NCBI GenBank assembly: GCA_944325945.1
Contig: CALVBW010000028.1
Location: 1-46,008 of the forward strand
Source of the DNA: Candidatus Gastranaerophilales bacterium
GTDB taxonomy: Bacteria; Cyanobacteriota; Vampirovibrionia; Gastranaerophilales; Gastranaerophilaceae
DNA: 46,008 nucleotides
Direction of reading: 5' to 3'
The position numbers and the translations under genes are program-made. Positions 1 through 7,639 of this stretch are shown here, in pieces; within the stretch, counting starts at the first letter, position 1; every line of letters begins with the position of its first letter. The notes under the pieces are model-generated. The model was not told the origin of the DNA and ran no database searches. It worked only from the letters and a program-made list of their open reading frames with translations.

Positions 1-689
1 AGCAGGCAGTATTAAAAAATCAATTTAAAAAATTTTACAGTACATTCTGGCAGGCAGTAATAGGTATACAAACAAAAGAAGGGCGACCAATACAATGTTA
101 TTATTGGGATGAAAATAATCCTTATACGGGCAAATGTACTGTTATATGTGATGAAGATGATAAAAATCAATACGGAAACTGCAAAAGTGGAACTTATTAT
201 TGTAAAGAAACCGGCGAGAGTCCTCCGACTGATATAAATGGTCACATGTCAGAGTGCAGCGACTTTTATGAAGAATTGTTTTTAAAAACATTAAAGACAA
301 CAAAAATATGTAAAGATCATGCTTATGAACAAGGGTGCTTGCCTGAAGATTTCAGAGGTGTGGATGTTGTAAAATCAGAACAAAATCCTGATAAGGAACA
401 AGATCCTAACGGAATGTTTTCCGATGCTTCTGTAAAAAACAATTATCCGGTTTTTGTGCTTTCTGACGGTACATATATTATAGAATATAATCGTTACTTC
501 GCGGGTGCACCTGTTTTTGCGGCAGACATAAACGGTACCAAAGGTCCGAATAAATGGGGGTATGATATATTTGCATTTAAGATTTATGGTAATAAGAAAA
601 ACGGTATAACGCGACTTCAAGAAACTAATTATGCCATAGAATCAGGCGGGAAAAGATTTCAACAAATGTATGATGAATGTTTTAAATAG
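1..689 (+). CDS. Prepilin-like protein, 3' part (5' end outside window)
   Basis: The frame is open from the left edge (first full codon at 3) to TAA at 687-689, so the gene starts outside the window; the internal ATG at 246 is not the start. The visible 228 residues begin with a helical QFKKFYSTFWQAV stretch like the post-N-terminal helix of the other prepilin-like proteins here. They end with a C-terminal half containing DINGTKGPNKWGYDIFAF, a motif shared with the genes at 3264-3953, 7640-8494, 25187-26143 and 36557-37309 (D-I/V-N-G-x-K/S-x-P-N-x-x-G-x-D-x-F). Several Cys residues in the middle could form disulfides, suggesting an exported domain. The conserved FTLAE N-terminus is not visible, so the assignment rests on the C-terminal motif. 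The last 8 bp overlap the convergent rsmD. Confidence 0.75.
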   Translation, partial: QAVLKNQFKKFYSTFWQAVIGIQTKEGRPIQCYYWDENNPYTGKCTVICDEDDKNQYGNCKSGTYYCKETGESPPTDINGHMSECSDFYEELFLKTLKTTKICKDHAYEQGCLPEDFRGVDVVKSEQNPDKEQDPNGMFSDASVKNNYPVFVLSDGTYIIEYNRYFAGAPVFAADINGTKGPNKWGYDIFAFKIYGNKKNGITRLQETNYAIESGGKRFQQMYDECFK

Positions 690-1200
690 TTGATAAAAAC
701 GTTATGAATTTATCGCTGTATTTTTTCTGTTTGATGAGTTTATAACCGTAAAAATCAACATCGTCAACATGTTCCAGAATTATTATATAAGAGGCAATAT
801 TCTTTATTGCCTCTAAACTTTTTTCGTAAATCCCTGAAAAGTATGGCGGATCGATATAGATTACGTCAAATTTTCGGTCAAATTTGGGGCAGATTTTCAG
901 GCTGTCGCCTATGGATAATTCAGGCGCAATATCAAATTTTTTAAAATTATTTTTAATTATGGCGGCAGCTTTGGGATTTTTTTCTATGGCAGCTGCATAT
1001 TTAAATCCTCTTGAAATTGCCTCCAGTCCCATAATACCTGAACCTGCATACATATCAAGAAAAATTTTCCCTTCAAAATCAATCATCGCCTGCAGAGTAT
1101 TAAAAACACTCATTCTCACCTTGGACAGCGTCGGACGGGTAATATTTTCATCCGGTGCGGTAATTTTTTGACCCTTATATTTTCCTGCTGTTATAATCAT
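682..1200 (-). CDS. rsmD: 16S rRNA (guanine(966)-N2)-methyltransferase RsmD
   Basis: RsmD methylates G966 of 16S rRNA using S-adenosylmethionine during 30S assembly. The 172-residue protein has the family's MIITAGKYKGQKI start, the SAM-binding motif FLDMYAGSGIMGLEAISRG (about residues 47-65) and the catalytic DPPY tetrad in VIYIDPPYFSG. Length is slightly under the usual 180-190. The ATG at 1200 has no Shine-Dalgarno; a TAAAAT box sits 7 nt upstream (1213-1208), so the mRNA is probably leaderless. It is divergent from fixC and overlaps the preceding prepilin-like gene tail-to-tail by 8 bp. Confidence 0.93.
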   Translation of the reverse strand: MIITAGKYKGQKITAPDENITRPTLSKVRMSVFNTLQAMIDFEGKIFLDMYAGSGIMGLEAISRGFKYAAAIEKNPKAAAIIKNNFKKFDIAPELSIGDSLKICPKFDRKFDVIYIDPPYFSGIYEKSLEAIKNIASYIIILEHVDDVDFYGYKLIKQKKYSDKFITFLSTI

Positions 1201-1207
1201 ATTAACT

Positions 1208-1238
1208 ATTTTACAACGAATAAAATTTAGTGTATAAT
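1208..1238. promoter_or_regulatory. Divergent promoters of rsmD and fixC
   Basis: On the plus strand TTTACA (1210-1215), a 17-nt spacer and TATAAT (1233-1238) precede fixC, giving a short leader with a GGAGAGG Shine-Dalgarno. On the minus strand TAAAAT (1213-1208) lies 7 nt from the rsmD ATG. The two elements overlap, so the genes may compete for polymerase. Confidence 0.6.
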
Positions 1239-1256
1239 TAATATTACGGAGAGGAA

Positions 1257-2564
1257 ATGACGGAAAACAAAAAAACAGATGTAATAGTCGTTGGTGCAGG
1301 TCCCGGTGGTATTTCGTGTGCGATTACGATTGCAAGAGCCGGCAAAAAAGTTGTTTTGATTGAGCGCGGAAGTTTTGCTGGCAGTAAAAATGTTTTTGGC
1401 GGCGCAATTTATACACAGCCGACAAAAGAAATTTTTCCGGATTTTGAAACGTCAGCACCGCTTGAAAGGCGTAATGTTGAACATAAATTCGCGATTTTAG
1501 GTGAAGATGACAGCACTGTTGTTTCTTATAAAAATAAAACAGAAACTGCCGGAAGTTATACGGTAATTCGCGCGAAATTTGACCGTTGGATGGCGGAAGA
1601 AGCCAAAAAAAACGGGGTTTATCTTGTTGAAAAGACCGTTGTAAAAGAGCTTTTGACTGAAAACGGCAAGGTTATAGGCGTTAAGACGGAGCTTGAAGAT
1701 TATTACGCGGATATTGTTGTTCTGGCAGACGGTGTCAATTCACTTCTTGCAAAACAAATCGGTTTGCGTGAAGATATTCAGCCAAAAGATGTTGCTCTGA
1801 GCGTTAAAGAGGTTATTAAGCTTGATAAAAACATAATTAACGACAGGTTTAATATATCTGATGACGAGGGGTGCATTTATGAAATTTTTGGCGGCCCGAT
1901 GCTCGGGATGTTAGGTCTGGGCTTTATGTATACAAACCAAAATTCAGTAACTATCGGTCTGGGGATTACGTTAAGCGAGCTTGTTGAGCGCGGAATACGT
2001 CCTTATGATATGTTGGAAGAATTAAAAAAACATCCGACAATTGCACCTTTAATTAAAGATGGCGAATTGCAGGAATATTCTGCACATTTGATTCCGGAGG
2101 GCGGTTATAATAAGGTTCCGAAACTCTCTGCTGACGGTGTCATGGTCGTTGGTGATGCGGCAATGCTTGTTAATAATCTCCACTGGGAAGGCACAAACCT
2201 TGCTATGATTAGCGGCAAACTTGCAGGCGAAACAGCGATTGAAGCATTAAATAAAAATGATTTTTCCGCCAAAACTTTGCAGCTTTATGAAGAAAAACTT
2301 AAAAATTCCTTTGTTATGAAGGATTTGAAGACATATAAAGATTTGATGGATATTGCTCATAAAAAAAGTGATGCGTTTTTGGATTATTATTTGAGAACAG
2401 TGAACGCGTTTTTCAAAATGTTTACATCTGTTGACAGTGTTCCGAAACGTCAGAAATATTATAATTTTATCGGAACTTTCTTTAAAGAACGGAAGTTTAT
2501 GAATATAATAAGTGATATCCTGCATGGAATTAGGCTTTTGTGGAGCATCTTAAAATGGTACTAG
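1257..2564 (+). CDS. fixC: FixC-type electron transfer flavoprotein-quinone oxidoreductase
   Basis: This is an FAD-dependent oxidoreductase of the FixC/ETF-QO family, which passes electrons between an electron transfer flavoprotein and a quinone or ferredoxin. The 435-residue protein opens with the dinucleotide-binding motif VIVVGAGPGGISCAI (about residues 9-23) followed by ERGSFAGSKNVFGG, and has the second FAD motif DGVMVVGDAAMLVNNLHWEGTNLAM (about residues 293-317). The length matches FixC rather than the longer mitochondrial ETF-QO, which carries its own FeS domain; here that part is the separate FixX encoded next. The start is the ATG with GGAGAGG just upstream. FixA and FixB are not in the window, so the electron donor is unknown. 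Geranylgeranyl reductases share the fold but would not be coupled to a FixX gene. Confidence 0.88.
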   Translation: MTENKKTDVIVVGAGPGGISCAITIARAGKKVVLIERGSFAGSKNVFGGAIYTQPTKEIFPDFETSAPLERRNVEHKFAILGEDDSTVVSYKNKTETAGSYTVIRAKFDRWMAEEAKKNGVYLVEKTVVKELLTENGKVIGVKTELEDYYADIVVLADGVNSLLAKQIGLREDIQPKDVALSVKEVIKLDKNIINDRFNISDDEGCIYEIFGGPMLGMLGLGFMYTNQNSVTIGLGITLSELVERGIRPYDMLEELKKHPTIAPLIKDGELQEYSAHLIPEGGYNKVPKLSADGVMVVGDAAMLVNNLHWEGTNLAMISGKLAGETAIEALNKNDFSAKTLQLYEEKLKNSFVMKDLKTYKDLMDIAHKKSDAFLDYYLRTVNAFFKMFTSVDSVPKRQKYYNFIGTFFKERKFMNIISDILHGIRLLWSILKWY

Positions 2565-2830
2565 AAGATAAATTGTTTACAGTTAAATATACGCCTGATA
2601 CGGTTTCTCATTTGACACCCGATAATGAAATGTGTAAAATTTGTACGAACAGGATTTGTACAAAGATTTGTCCTGCTAATGTTTATGAGTGGGATGAAAC
2701 GCACCAAAAACTTATCGTAAATTTTGAAAACTGTCTGGAATGCGGCGCATGCAGAATTGCCTGTGCAAAACAGAGTTTAAAGTGGGAATACCCCAAAGGC
2801 ACAAAAGGAGTTACTTTTAAATTAGGATAA
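2555..2830 (+). CDS. fixX: FixX ferredoxin-like protein
   Basis: This small ferredoxin-like protein provides the FeS centre that works with FixC. It contains CKICTNRICTKICPANVY and a second cluster motif CLECGACRIACAKQSLKWEYP, the typical FixX pattern, with KGVTFKLG at the end as in the family. I prefer the ATG at 2555 (MVLEDKLFTV, 91 residues) because GGAG lies about 9 nt upstream; a GTG at 2540 would add five residues. The gene starts inside the end of fixC, so the two are translationally coupled and probably act as one complex. Confidence 0.9.
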   Translation: MVLEDKLFTVKYTPDTVSHLTPDNEMCKICTNRICTKICPANVYEWDETHQKLIVNFENCLECGACRIACAKQSLKWEYPKGTKGVTFKLG

Positions 2831-2845
2831 AAAGGAGACGGAAAG

Positions 2846-3223
2846 ATGAAAGAAGAGTATAGCAATCACCAAAGACGCTGGTATGACAAAGATCCTGTAT
2901 TATCACAGGCAGTTAGCACACTTGAGCATAGTGACGATCAAACTCAAATCAGAATTGCTTTGAATTTGATTAAAATTATTATTGAACACAACATTGAAGA
3001 TGAAAAGTTTGAAGCTGTCGAGGATATTATTAATGCTGTCGGGTCAGGTTTGGACGACAACAGAAAAGGCCGCTGGTACGATATAGATACCACACTCAGA
3101 ACAGCCATGAATATGCTTCAGAATTGCCCTGAAGCAACTCAACATGTTATTGCAAAAGAAATGGCTAAAATGGTTGTTGATAAAATTAAAACAGATGATG
3201 ATTCCGAAGAGGAAGAAAATTAA
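2846..3223 (+). CDS. Hypothetical protein with two RWYDxD repeats
   Basis: I do not recognise a named family. The 125-residue protein is a tandem repeat: RRWYDKDPVLSQAVSTLE (about residues 10-27) and GRWYDIDTTLRTAMNMLQ (about 75-92), each followed by a roughly 35-residue helical stretch with regularly spaced Ile/Leu/Ala. The C-terminus is acidic (DDDSEEEEN). There is no signal peptide or membrane segment, so it is probably a cytosolic all-helical protein. AAAAGGAGACGG provides a strong Shine-Dalgarno 15 nt after fixX, making it the third gene of the fixC-fixX transcript. A paralogue with the same two-repeat design is at 27561-27900, between murA and mfd, so the family is not tied to FixCX. 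Confidence 0.8.
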   Translation: MKEEYSNHQRRWYDKDPVLSQAVSTLEHSDDQTQIRIALNLIKIIIEHNIEDEKFEAVEDIINAVGSGLDDNRKGRWYDIDTTLRTAMNMLQNCPEATQHVIAKEMAKMVVDKIKTDDDSEEEEN

Positions 3224-3248
3224 AAGGTGAGCTTTGGCTCACCTTTTT
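3222..3248. terminator. Bidirectional Rho-independent terminator
   Basis: A 9-bp stem AAGGTGAGC/GCTCACCTT with a TTTG loop is followed by T5 on the plus strand; on the minus strand the mirror form also ends in a T-run. It ends the fixCX-RWYD operon and the convergent prepilin gene. Confidence 0.85.
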
Positions 3249-3263
3249 GAAATTTGATTTATA

Positions 3264-3953
3264 TTAGTAATCCATTTTCCAGCCGTCTTGAACGATTTTA
3301 TTGTAACAGCCGAGCCCGTAAAATTGACTATTTCCATCAGCATTACCGCATTGATCGGGGCTGTGAGCTTCTATGCCTGCTATCGGATCTTTAGAAAAGC
3401 TTTCTGCAATTGCCCCACTATAGTTTAAAGAAAGATGAAAAAAATCTCGTCCTAATATATTAGGTTTTGATTTACCATTAATATCTATGTCTATCTCCAT
3501 TGGGTCATATTCATCAAATGGATAACAACATATTGTTGCTCCATTGTTTAGAACAGCGCAATACCCCCAAGGACCATCACCAACAGTACCATTTAATGAT
3601 TTATAATTTTCAGCAATACATTCATTTATATTATCATCAAAAACATTACACGTTTTGACAGTTTTAAAATAAGTTTTCAAAAATTTTCCAACAGAATTTT
3701 CATAAGCTTCTTTAGAATATTCTTCATTATACAAATAAGTCTGATTTAAATTAAAAGTTTGTTCTTGAGCCATAAGAAGTTTAGCAGCATTAGAGATAGT
3801 CGCAACGGTTTTTTGTAATTGAGAAACATAAACTTTTTTCTGATAATTCGCGACAAGAGTCGGAATAGTCATAGCTGCGACAACGCCGATAATACCAAGA
3901 GTAATTAAAACTTCTGCCAGTGTAAAAGCACATTTCAAATGTTTATCATTCAT
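3264..3953 (-). CDS. Prepilin-type N-terminal cleavage/methylation domain protein
   Basis: This 229-residue type II secretion/type IV pilin-like subunit has a 9-residue leader MNDKHLKCA followed by FTLAEVLITLGIIGVVAAM, the class III signal and membrane helix cut by PilD-type peptidase. The residue before the cut is Ala instead of the usual Gly; Glu+5 of the mature protein is present. A helical spine (NYQKKVYVSQLQKTVATISNAAKLLMA) leads to a Cys-rich globular part and the family motif DINGKSKPNILGRDFF. There is no pilin assembly gene nearby, so the protein must use machinery encoded elsewhere. AGGAG lies 8 nt before the ATG and a consensus promoter lies upstream. It is divergent from a small XRE regulator. 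Confidence 0.9.
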   Translation of the reverse strand: MNDKHLKCAFTLAEVLITLGIIGVVAAMTIPTLVANYQKKVYVSQLQKTVATISNAAKLLMAQEQTFNLNQTYLYNEEYSKEAYENSVGKFLKTYFKTVKTCNVFDDNINECIAENYKSLNGTVGDGPWGYCAVLNNGATICCYPFDEYDPMEIDIDINGKSKPNILGRDFFHLSLNYSGAIAESFSKDPIAGIEAHSPDQCGNADGNSQFYGLGCYNKIVQDGWKMDY

Positions 3954-3970
3954 AATTTTACTCCTATGAT

Positions 3971-4024
3971 AACTTATATATTCTCATTTATAGATATTAT
4001 AAGTTACCAGAATAAATATGTCAA
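3971..4024 (-). promoter_or_regulatory. Consensus sigma70 promoter of the prepilin gene with inverted repeat
   Basis: TTGACA (4024-4019), a 17-nt spacer and TATAAT (4001-3996) form a perfect consensus promoter reading toward the prepilin gene. An 8-bp inverted repeat, AACTTATA (3971-3978) and TATAAGTT (3998-4005), overlaps the -10 and initial transcribed region. It is a candidate operator for the XRE regulator starting at 4045, which is an inference from position only. Confidence 0.7.
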
Positions 4025-4044
4025 TATAGTAAAATAGAGTTAAT

Positions 4045-4263
4045 ATGTATGATGGCAAAGAATTGTTAAAACAATTAGGCAGAAATATCAAGGCAGAACG
4101 TGTACGAAAAGGTTACACACAGGAATCTTTTGCGGAAAAAGCCGGTGTTTCTCGTGAATATATAAGCCGAATTGAGCGCGGTCAGGAAAATATGTCTATC
4201 TTAAAAATTTTAAATTTATCCGAGATATTGGATACTGATATTAAAAATTTGTTATTATTTTAA
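4045..4263 (+). CDS. XRE-family helix-turn-helix regulator
   Basis: The 72-residue protein is almost entirely one HTH_3 (Cro/CI-like) domain: LGRNIKAERVRKGYTQESFAEKAGVSREYISRIERGQENMSILKILNLSEILD, with the recognition helix in SREYISRIERG. No second domain is present. It is divergently placed 91 bp from the prepilin gene whose promoter overlaps the shared intergenic region, suggesting that it controls that gene and itself. A TAAAAT box lies 9 nt before the ATG and there is no Shine-Dalgarno, so the leader is very short or absent. Confidence 0.9.
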   Translation: MYDGKELLKQLGRNIKAERVRKGYTQESFAEKAGVSREYISRIERGQENMSILKILNLSEILDTDIKNLLLF

Positions 4264-4267
4264 TTAT

Positions 4268-4831
4268 TTATAGTCCAACCGTTCTGAATATCATATAGTA
4301 TCTGTGAGCACCCCAGTATACAACAAGCGACAGGAAGTTGTTATCCAGATCGGTTGCTTCAAGGTAAGTTTGCGGTGCGGGTTTTCGTTTCGCACTCGGA
4401 AACACTCTGCCTACCCAGTCAAGAGTTTTGATATGAACTTTTTGCGACCAGGTCATTTGGGGTTTTGGAAGGTTTTCGTCATAGAAAAATTCCGGCGTTA
4501 TATCTCTTTCATAGACAGGGATTATATATTTAATTTTGCCCTGAACTTTAAAAAGCATATACCATTTGCCTTCGTGTTCTCTCGGGGTCAGAAGGTAGTA
4601 GCCCGGTTCTATGGTGATTGTTTTGAAAAATAATGGACCTGTAAGGCGGAATAAAGGATAAGGCGACCATGAAGTGTCTTTCATGTCATAATATTCTCCG
4701 GGGTCAATATCGTGGACATATTTGTGTTCCGGAACGGGTAAATCTCTGTAGATTTGTTCGTAATCCACCTCTTGTGCCGTTGCACACAACGCAAACATCA
4801 TTAAAAATAAGGTTACAAGAATTTTTCTCAT
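4268..4831 (-). CDS. Secreted hypothetical protein
   Basis: I do not recognise the family. The 187-residue protein has a Sec signal peptide, MRKILVTLFLMMFALCATA followed by QEVDY, with a probable signal peptidase I cut after ATA. The remainder is rich in aromatic residues and predicted beta strands (LFFKTITIEPGYYLLTP, WYMLFKVQGKIKYIIPVYERD, FLSLVVYWGAHRYYMIFRTVG), consistent with a small periplasmic or surface beta-sandwich. No lipobox or membrane anchor is seen. It is convergent with the XRE gene (4-bp gap) and 47 bp downstream of gatA on the same strand. Confidence 0.8.
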   Translation of the reverse strand: MRKILVTLFLMMFALCATAQEVDYEQIYRDLPVPEHKYVHDIDPGEYYDMKDTSWSPYPLFRLTGPLFFKTITIEPGYYLLTPREHEGKWYMLFKVQGKIKYIIPVYERDITPEFFYDENLPKPQMTWSQKVHIKTLDWVGRVFPSAKRKPAPQTYLEATDLDNNFLSLVVYWGAHRYYMIFRTVGL

Positions 4832-4878
4832 AACCTTATTTTAATAAATTTTTCTCTAAAATCAATCATTTTAATAGA

Positions 4879-6342
4879 TTAAATGTTTGCAAGCTTTGTA
4901 TAGTAATCGTTTGCACGTTCAAATTTGTGCGCTGCATTGAACAATTTAGCTTCCTGCAATTGCGGTGCAAGGATTTGCAAGCCTATCGGCATGCCGTCTC
5001 TGTCAAATCCTGCAGGAACACTCAATCCCGGAATACCTGCAAGGTTTGCGCTGATTGTTGCAATATCTGTCAAATACATTGCTAACGGATCATTTGATTT
5101 TGCACCGAGTTCAAATGCAGTGTTCGGGCATGTCGGTGAAATTAATACATCAGCTTTTTTGAACGCTTCAACAAAATCCTGCGTTACTAATGCTCTCATC
5201 TGCTGGGCTTTTTTATAATAAGCATCATAGTAGCCGGAGCTTAGAGCATAAGTTCCGAGCATTATACGGCGTTTGACTTCCGGACCAAAACCTTCTGCAC
5301 GGGTTTTGGTGTACATTTCAAGAAGATTTTTAGCATCAGGTGTTCTGTAACCGTATCTTACGCCGTCAAAACGTGCAAGGTTTGATGAGCATTCAGCTGT
5401 TGCAAGAATATAATAAATTCCGATTGAATGTTTCAAATTCGGCAGAGAAATTTCAACAATTTCGGCGCCGAGTTTTTTGTAGCATTCAATTGCATTTTCA
5501 ACAGCTTTCTGGACATCTTCCGATAATCCTTCCGACATCAATTCTTTTATAACACCGACTCTCAGTCCTTTAATGTCATTATTAAGATTTGCCGCATAGT
5601 GTTCTACGGGAAGGTTTAAAGAAGTTGAATCTTTCGGGTCATGACCTGAGATAACTTCTAAAAGATTTGCCGCATCTTCAACCGTTCTTGCAAAAGGTCC
5701 GATCTGATCAAGTGATGATGCAAATGCTATAAGTCCGTATCTTGAAACACGTCCGTAGGTCGGTTTCATACCTACAATCCCGCAGAATGATGCCGGTAAT
5801 CTTATTGATCCGCCCGTATCGGAACCCAGTGACAACGTGACTTCGCATGATGCAACACTTGCTGCTGATCCGCCTGAGGAGCCTCCGGGAACTTTGTTTA
5901 AATCCCACGGGTTATGAACTTTTTTGAAGGCGGAGTTTTCGTTTGAAGAACCCATTGCAAATTCGTCTAAATTAGCTTTCCCTAAAATAGGAACGAGATT
6001 ATCAAGTAATTTTTGTGAAATAGTTGCGTTGAAAGGTGATACAAAATTTTCTAAAATTTTGCTGGAAGCTGTTGTTTTTGAACCAACTAAATTCATGTTA
6101 TCTTTCAAAGCAAGCGGAATACCTGCAAGAAGCGGTAATTCTTCCCCGCGTGCAATTTTTTCGTCAACTTTTTTTGCTGTTTCCAGTGCTGTTTCTTCAG
6201 TTAAAGAATTAAACGCACCTAATTTTTCGTCAATTTCTTTTATTCTGTTCAAAGCTGCCTGTGTGAGTTCTACAGCTGAAATTTCTTTATTTTTCAAGGC
6301 TTTGGCTTGTTCTGTCGCCGGTTTTCTTAAAAGCTCGTTCAT
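4879..6342 (-). CDS. gatA: Asp-tRNA(Asn)/Glu-tRNA(Gln) amidotransferase subunit A
   Basis: GatA is the amidase subunit of GatCAB; it releases ammonia from glutamine and feeds it to GatB to convert Glu-tRNA(Gln) to Gln-tRNA(Gln). The 487-residue sequence has the amidase signature with the Ser-cisSer-Lys triad: Lys in LALKDNMNLVGSKTTASS, then GGSSGGSAASVA and GSDTGGSIRLPASFCGIVGMKPTYGRVSRYGL. Length fits the family. AAGGAG lies 6 nt before the ATG. gatB and gatC are not adjacent in this window, so the subunits are dispersed, as in cyanobacteria and relatives. Confidence 0.95.
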   Translation of the reverse strand: MNELLRKPATEQAKALKNKEISAVELTQAALNRIKEIDEKLGAFNSLTEETALETAKKVDEKIARGEELPLLAGIPLALKDNMNLVGSKTTASSKILENFVSPFNATISQKLLDNLVPILGKANLDEFAMGSSNENSAFKKVHNPWDLNKVPGGSSGGSAASVASCEVTLSLGSDTGGSIRLPASFCGIVGMKPTYGRVSRYGLIAFASSLDQIGPFARTVEDAANLLEVISGHDPKDSTSLNLPVEHYAANLNNDIKGLRVGVIKELMSEGLSEDVQKAVENAIECYKKLGAEIVEISLPNLKHSIGIYYILATAECSSNLARFDGVRYGYRTPDAKNLLEMYTKTRAEGFGPEVKRRIMLGTYALSSGYYDAYYKKAQQMRALVTQDFVEAFKKADVLISPTCPNTAFELGAKSNDPLAMYLTDIATISANLAGIPGLSVPAGFDRDGMPIGLQILAPQLQEAKLFNAAHKFERANDYYTKLANI

Positions 6343-6454
6343 ATTTTCTCCTTAAAAGCTATCTTATGAAAAAATTGTATGACAAAAATAAGTTGTTGTA
6401 AATGATTATGATATTTTAAGTGATTTTGTGTTAAGATTACATCGGGGAATTTAT

Positions 6455-7630
6455 ATGAAAGCATTGAAATCAATGAGATTACATATAGGAATTTTCGGCA
6501 AAACAAATGTCGGGAAATCTTCGCTTTTGAATAAAATTTCAAATCAGAGTGTTTCTATTGTATCAGATGTCGCGGGAACGACTACCGATGTTGTTGAAAA
6601 ATCAATGGAGCTTTTGCCGGTGGGGCCAGTAACTTTTTTGGATACGGCAGGACTTGATGATAAAACAGATTTGGCTGAAAAGCGTATTGAAAAAACAATG
6701 AAAATTGTCAACCGCTGTGATGTGGCGGTTGTTGTCTGTGATTATAACGGTATTGATGATTATGAAAAAAATCTCATTGAAAAATTTGAAGAACTTAAAA
6801 TACCTTATCTTATTGTAGTCAATAAGAGTGACGTAAAAGAAATTAAACTTTCGGGGTATGAAAATATCCTGTACACATCAACCGTAAGTGATAAAGATAT
6901 TGTGTTTAAGTTTAAAGAAGCTCTTGTAAGGCTTTTGCCTGATGATTTCATAAATACTCCGAAAATTGCAGGGGATCTTGTGCCGGAAAAAAGTACGGTA
7001 ATCCTTGTTGTACCCATTGATAAAGAAGCCCCGAAAGGCAGGCTTATCTTGCCGCAAGTCCAAGCAATACGCGATTTGCTGGATAGTAATTGTATGCCTT
7101 ATGTCGTGAAAGAAACCGAATTAAAAGATGCGCTGGATAATTTAAAAACGCCGCCGGCTCTTGTTATCACTGACTCGCAGGCGTTTAAAAAAGTTGCGGA
7201 AATTGTCCCCGAAAATATTCCTCTCACGTCTTTTTCAATACTTTTTGCAAGATTAAAGGGTGATTTGAAAGAATTTGTAAACGGCGCAGAGGCAATTGCA
7301 AATTTAAACGACGGCGACAGAGTTCTTATACTTGAAAGCTGTTCTCATCACGCAATTGACGACGATATCGGAAGGGTTAAAATCCCGAATCTTTTAAGAC
7401 AAAAAACAGGTAAGGATTTGAAAATAGAACACTATTCGGGACACGATTTTCCGGATATAACCCCATACAAACTTATAATACATTGCGGGGCATGCATGAC
7501 AAACCGCCGCGAGGTTTTATCAAGAATCCTAATCGCAAACAACAAAAATATTCCTATAACCAATTACGGCATCGTTATATCGTATTGTCTGGGCATTTTG
7601 CCAAGAGCAATAAAGGTGTTTAGTAAATAA
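6455..7630 (+). CDS. hydF: [FeFe]-hydrogenase H-cluster maturation GTPase HydF
   Basis: HydF is the scaffold GTPase that assembles the 2Fe subcluster with HydE and HydG and transfers it to [FeFe]-hydrogenase. The 391-residue protein has an Era/TrmE-like G domain (GKTNVGKSS at about 15-23, DVAGTTTD, DTAGLDD, NKSD) and a C-terminal FeS domain with CSHH (about residue 296) and HCGAC (about 343), close to the CxH...HCxxC arrangement reported for HydF. The ATG at 6455 is preferred because CGGGGA lies upstream; a GTG at 6428 would add nine residues. hydE, hydG and the hydrogenase are not in this window, so this is an orphan maturation gene that implies fermentative H2 metabolism elsewhere in the genome. 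Confidence 0.93.
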   Translation: MKALKSMRLHIGIFGKTNVGKSSLLNKISNQSVSIVSDVAGTTTDVVEKSMELLPVGPVTFLDTAGLDDKTDLAEKRIEKTMKIVNRCDVAVVVCDYNGIDDYEKNLIEKFEELKIPYLIVVNKSDVKEIKLSGYENILYTSTVSDKDIVFKFKEALVRLLPDDFINTPKIAGDLVPEKSTVILVVPIDKEAPKGRLILPQVQAIRDLLDSNCMPYVVKETELKDALDNLKTPPALVITDSQAFKKVAEIVPENIPLTSFSILFARLKGDLKEFVNGAEAIANLNDGDRVLILESCSHHAIDDDIGRVKIPNLLRQKTGKDLKIEHYSGHDFPDITPYKLIIHCGACMTNRREVLSRILIANNKNIPITNYGIVISYCLGILPRAIKVFSK

Positions 7631-7639
7631 CATATAAGT

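Noticed and set aside
1257-2564. Geranylgeranyl reductase
   Set aside because: The fold is shared, but the directly coupled FixX ferredoxin gene and the FixC-like N-terminus favour FixC.
5924-6355. 143-codon open frame antisense to gatA
   Set aside because: It is the complement of highly conserved GatA coding sequence, low in complexity (Ser/Phe-rich) and without a start signal.
6455-7630. Der/Era ribosome-assembly GTPase
   Set aside because: Only one G domain and no KH domain; the C-terminal CSHH and HCGAC motifs are HydF-specific.
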